Below, piece after piece: positions 60,781 to 64,000 of a stretch of DNA of 64,000 bases; within the stretch, counting starts at the first letter, position 1; the number at the start of each line of letters is the position of its first letter. The stretch covers positions 260,070 through 324,069 of the forward strand of contig JAFDXR010000013.1 in assembly GCA_018267825.1 (NCBI GenBank). The letters are read 5' to 3'. A model generated the notes under the pieces. That model had not been told where the DNA came from. It worked only from the letters and a program-made list of their open reading frames with translations, and ran no database searches. The DNA is from Bacteroidota bacterium. GTDB taxonomy: Bacteria > Bacteroidota > Bacteroidia > B-17B0 > Aurantibacillaceae. The position numbers were made by a program, and so were the translations under genes.

Positions 60781-61542
60781 TTACTGCAAAAGTAACTGTT
60801 TTATCTGCTTTTTATAACGCGGCTTCTTAATCAGGTAATAGCGGGTATCGCGGATAATCTGCCGGATATCGAGCCATACACCATAGGAATAATAAGCTCC
60901 ATTGAAATTGAGATTGGTATGTTGGTTTACCAGCACAAAACGTAGCCCGGCCATGCCCGAGACACCAATCCAGCGAAAGGGTTTGATGATGATATTGACC
61001 CCACCACCGGTGAGTTTCACCGTGCCCTGCTCCCGGTGTAGCTGCACCTGCTTATTGGCATCGGTGAGGTAATATTTATAGCTTCTCAGGCCTACCTCCA
61101 GCGGAAGATCGAGCTCAAAATAGCGCCGATCTACAATGGCATACTGGTAAAACAGGGTCATGTATTTAATATCCAATTGCTGGTAAGTCACCACTTGGTT
61201 TTTGTCCTGCAGGCGAACCGGTTGCTTGGCCGTATTGCTAATTGAATAAAGACCTATCCCCACCGTATGCTTCTCTTTCAGGATGGTTCCCAATTGTAGC
61301 CCATTCACATTGATGGGCGTATTTTTAGCACCATGCTCGTTCTTGATCCAGGAGTTACGCTGATCAATCCCTACAAAAGGCCTCACATTCTGAAATCGGA
61401 ATATATGGATGCTGTCGGCACTGAGCTTGTTACGCAGCGAATCGATGGTAGCCTGCCGGTCTCCATGCGTGCTTTGCGCGAAACATAAGCTCCACAACAC
61501 ACATGCTATAGCTGTAATAATAAGTCTGAACCGGCCGGTCAT
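60781..61542 (-). CDS. Exported beta-rich protein, probable outer-membrane barrel
   Basis: The 253-residue protein has a signal peptide (1-23) and then strands rich in aromatic residues (VNGLQLGTILKEKHTVGIGL, DIKYMTLFYQYAIV, YFELDLPLEVGLRSYKY, RWIGVSGMAGLRFVL). These line up with those of the exported protein at 48901-49572, so the two are probably paralogues. It ends in a basic stretch (KKPRYKKQIKQLLLQ). No catalytic or family motif is recognised. It lies 62 bases before the MMPL exporter gene end. Confidence 0.72.
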   Translation of the reverse strand: MTGRFRLIITAIACVLWSLCFAQSTHGDRQATIDSLRNKLSADSIHIFRFQNVRPFVGIDQRNSWIKNEHGAKNTPINVNGLQLGTILKEKHTVGIGLYSISNTAKQPVRLQDKNQVVTYQQLDIKYMTLFYQYAIVDRRYFELDLPLEVGLRSYKYYLTDANKQVQLHREQGTVKLTGGGVNIIIKPFRWIGVSGMAGLRFVLVNQHTNLNFNGAYYSYGVWLDIRQIIRDTRYYLIKKPRYKKQIKQLLLQ

Positions 61543-61604
61543 ATATAATATTGAGGGTTGGATGCCATTTTTGCGGGGAGGTTTAAAGGGCCGGATAATT
61601 TTTA

Positions 61605-64000
61605 TCAGGCCGGTACAGCCCCCTGCTCCGGATCATCATCATCAATATCCAGCAGCGATTCGCTGAGAACTTCTTTCTTACTGAGTTTCTTATCGAGACT
61701 CAGGAGAAAAGCCGGTAATAAAATGAGGTTGGAACAATACGCCACGATCAGGGTAAAAGACAACAGGATGCCCAGGGATTGTGTACCGCCAAACCCTGAC
61801 AATACAAACATGCCGAAGCCAAAGAACAATACAATCGCCGTATAGATCATACTCACGCCGGTTTCGCTGATGGTAAGGTGAACCGACTTGGCCATGGAGT
61901 GTTTGTTCTTACGCAGCTCATGCCTGTATTTGGTAAGGAAATAAAGTGTGCCATCCGACGATATCCCAAATGCAATACTATACACCAGGATTGTACTTGG
62001 CTTGAGATTAATTCCCAGGAATCCCATCAGACCCGCTGTAATCAGCAATGCCACAAGGCTGGGCACAATCGAAATCAGAATCATGCGGAGCGACGTAAAC
62101 AGAGTGAGCATCAGGAGGGCAATAAGTACAATGGCCCACACAACACTCTCTACCAGATTGTGTACAAGGAAATCATTTCCTTTCAGAAACATGAGGCTAT
62201 TGCCTGTAATCCGGATATCATAACGATCTTCAGCAGGTACCCATGCATTGGCATCATTGTCATAATTGAACACACTGTCGATACGCGGCCTCAGCTCTCC
62301 CAACAGGGCCTTCATACGCGTGGATCCTATATCTGCTACCTGTACACTCACGCGGGTGTAGCGCTTCGTACTGTCGATGAACATAGTCAGCTGCGACTGC
62401 TTCTGTCGCGCATCTTTTACATAATCGGCAATACCTTTCAGATCGGTGGCAGAAGGCATTTTATAATACTTCGGCTCTCCGCCTTTATAGGCCTGGTACA
62501 TGTACTTTACAGCATCGGTCAGCGATACTGGCCTCGACATCACATCATACTGTGCCAGAATTTTATTCAGGCGATTGATCTTGTACAGGGCACGCGCATT
62601 ATTGGCAAATACACCATTTGGTTTACGTGTATCTATCGTAATTTCAAAAGGCAGCACGCCTCCGTAGTTTTTCTCAAAATAATGCAGATCTTCCAGCACC
62701 GGATCATGCTGCGGTAAATCATCCACTACATAACCATTGGCCCGTATACGAGAAGCGCCATAAAGCGACAACACACAAAGACCAGCCACAACTGCATAGA
62801 TGGCCGGGCGGCGTGTTTCGGTAAGGTGGGCCACTTTTTCAAGAATCCGGCGCATTTGCTTTCCTTCCAGGTGTCGCAGATGTTTTGCATCCGGCACAGG
62901 CAGAAAACTGAAAATAATGGGAATCAGCATCAGTGAGATGAGATACGTTGCCATCACGTTGATAGGCGCTACAAGGCCGAACTCAAATAATATTTTATTG
63001 TCGATGGCCATGAACACAGCAAAACCAATGGATGTAGTGACATTGGCAAAAAACAAAGAAGCACTGCTCCGTTCAATGGCCAGGTGCAGGGCCTTTATTT
63101 TCGGGCGGCCAGCAGCAATTTCGGTATGGTATTTATTCAGAATAAGAATGCAGTTGGGTACACCGATAACAATAATAAGTGCCGGGATGAGGCCGGATAA
63201 AACAGACAATTGATAACCGCAAAGATGGATGGTTCCAAGTGCCCAGATCACCCCAATGGTAACCACCAGCAATGAAAAAACGACCGGCTGAAAAGACCTG
63301 AAAAATAAAAAGAGAATAACACCTGTAACCGCAAGCGCTACCAACAGAAAAAACGACATCTCACCGGAAACCTTCCGGGCGATATTGGTGCGAATGTATG
63401 GAAGCCCTGAATAATGAATTTCGCAACCTGTTTCCCGGCTGAAAGCATCCCCCTTCTGCCGGATCGAATCCGTAATGCTCAGACGATTCCGTGTATTGAG
63501 ATCTTTTTCGTTGAATGTAACGGCTAGCAAGGTTGCATGCGTTTTGCTGTTAAAAACAATACCATCGTAAAACTTCAGACCAAGCACTTTATCCAGCAGG
63601 GAATCCAGTTGTTGTTGGTTGGCAGGCTGCTGTTTCTGAATATGCACAAAATCAAACCGCCCGAGTGAGTCATTTAAGCGAAGTTCGTTCAGCCTCGACA
63701 AAGATGCCACTGCCTTAATACCTTTTACCTGGCGGATATTATCGGTGAGCCTCGCCCAGGCCATATAGTTTTTATACTTGTGGAGCTGGCGCTCATCGGT
63801 ACCCAGAACCAGCACGGTACCATCCTGTCCGAATTTCGATTTAAAAAAATCGTAATCCATGCTGGTTGAATCATGGTCAGGAAGCAGTTTGGCAAACTGG
63901 TAGCTGATCTCTACCCGGGTGGCATGGTAAAACATAAACCCGGTAAACCCAACAATGCCGAGCAGGATTGCAAACCTATAGATGAGAATGAAACGGGCAA
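61605..64000 (-). CDS. RND superfamily MMPL/patched-like exporter (N-terminus outside window)
   Basis: The frame is open to the last base of the window: about 20 residues precede the internal Met at 63935 and form the first membrane helix, so the true start lies outside. The 797 visible residues contain two halves, each with a periplasmic loop and five or six helices, as in MMPL and hopanoid transporter HpnN-type RND proteins. Motifs include GVPNCILILNKYH in the first half and AFGISSDGTLYFLTKYRHE in the second. It likely exports a lipid or other hydrophobic compound. No adaptor or channel is adjacent. Confidence 0.88.
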   Translation of the reverse strand, partial: ARFILIYRFAILLGIVGFTGFMFYHATRVEISYQFAKLLPDHDSTSMDYDFFKSKFGQDGTVLVLGTDERQLHKYKNYMAWARLTDNIRQVKGIKAVASLSRLNELRLNDSLGRFDFVHIQKQQPANQQQLDSLLDKVLGLKFYDGIVFNSKTHATLLAVTFNEKDLNTRNRLSITDSIRQKGDAFSRETGCEIHYSGLPYIRTNIARKVSGEMSFFLLVALAVTGVILFLFFRSFQPVVFSLLVVTIGVIWALGTIHLCGYQLSVLSGLIPALIIVIGVPNCILILNKYHTEIAAGRPKIKALHLAIERSSASLFFANVTTSIGFAVFMAIDNKILFEFGLVAPINVMATYLISLMLIPIIFSFLPVPDAKHLRHLEGKQMRRILEKVAHLTETRRPAIYAVVAGLCVLSLYGASRIRANGYVVDDLPQHDPVLEDLHYFEKNYGGVLPFEITIDTRKPNGVFANNARALYKINRLNKILAQYDVMSRPVSLTDAVKYMYQAYKGGEPKYYKMPSATDLKGIADYVKDARQKQSQLTMFIDSTKRYTRVSVQVADIGSTRMKALLGELRPRIDSVFNYDNDANAWVPAEDRYDIRITGNSLMFLKGNDFLVHNLVESVVWAIVLIALLMLTLFTSLRMILISIVPSLVALLITAGLMGFLGINLKPSTILVYSIAFGISSDGTLYFLTKYRHELRKNKHSMAKSVHLTISETGVSMIYTAIVLFFGFGMFVLSGFGGTQSLGILLSFTLIVAYCSNLILLPAFLLSLDKKLSKKEVLSESLLDIDDDDPEQGAVPA

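Noticed and set aside
61878..62717. Plus-strand frame of 279 codons inside the MMPL exporter gene
   Set aside because: Antisense to conserved RND helices; Cys/His/Arg-rich translation typical of shadow frames.
1..64000. tRNA, rRNA, insertion sequences, prophage or CRISPR arrays
   Set aside because: I saw no cloverleaf, transposase, integrase or short spaced repeat array; a tool search (tRNAscan, ISfinder) would be needed to exclude small ones.

Overview
The window is a chromosomal segment of a Bacteroidota bacterium. I read this from several things together: a GldM/PorM-type gliding and type IX secretion protein, one type B (CHU_C) and one type A T9SS C-terminal sorting domain, a SprB-type repeat, a 7TM-plus-histidine-kinase pair, promoter elements of the Bacteroidota form (TAnnTTTG), and almost no Shine-Dalgarno sequences. 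A free-living member of the Chitinophagales/Sphingobacteriales type is a reasonable guess, but the sequence does not fix the genus. Coding density is high, no gene-free stretch exceeds 300 bases, and I found no tRNA, rRNA, insertion sequence, prophage or CRISPR array. It looks like core chromosome rather than an island.

Layout. 1-5715 (mostly minus strand): a truncated histidine kinase overlapping its 7TM partner, a hypothetical protein with a Cys/His-rich tail, a WalJ/YycJ-like metallo-beta-lactamase-fold protein, and a coupled trio of acyl-CoA carboxylase, 60-residue membrane protein and PHB-depolymerase-like esterase. 5716-9282 (plus): a repeat-rich control region, then an ECF sigma factor, a membrane-anchored coiled-coil protein and an FGE-sulfatase-fold protein. 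9273-19657: rlmH, a DUF4783 protein, nadC, an M1 metallopeptidase apparently fused to an Omp85-like barrel, an LTA-synthase-like sulfatase, a NatAB-type ABC exporter and a Ppx/GppA phosphatase. 19691-26728: LRR protein, CapD-type sugar-nucleotide dehydratase, SDR39U1 epimerase, an overlapping ferredoxin/unknown/GNAT operon, and a Crp-pirin-YceI cluster. 26878-40522: an orphan gldM, aspartate kinase, an Nfu Fe-S carrier, nadB, a 1718-residue T9SS adhesin, threonine aldolase and a secreted PHP-domain protein. 40569-46615: a CzcCBA-type metal efflux operon with a small acidic leader gene. 46697-64000: recG, ruvB, queG, trpS, a family 2 glycosyltransferase, a THUMP methyltransferase, several envelope proteins, an operon of rfbA, HHH protein, polyprenyl synthase, Nudix hydrolase and thioesterase, and an MMPL-type RND exporter cut by the window end.

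How the genes work together. NAD synthesis is represented by nadB and nadC; surface polysaccharide precursors by capD, rfbA, the glycosyltransferase and the polyprenyl synthase; the cell surface by two T9SS substrates, several beta-barrel candidates and the M1-barrel fusion; metal homeostasis by the Czc operon. Regulation visible in the sequence includes promoters placed unusually close to start codons, a triple TATACAA/TTGTATA operator in the Crp-pirin-YceI cluster, and 21-bp-phased TTCACTCnTT repeats between the carboxylase and sigma-factor operons.

The most interesting items are the M1-peptidase/Omp85-like fusion, the sigma/membrane/FGE operon with its phased repeats and intercistronic hairpin, the orphan gldM, the HWPG mini-membrane protein, and the near-leaderless promoters.
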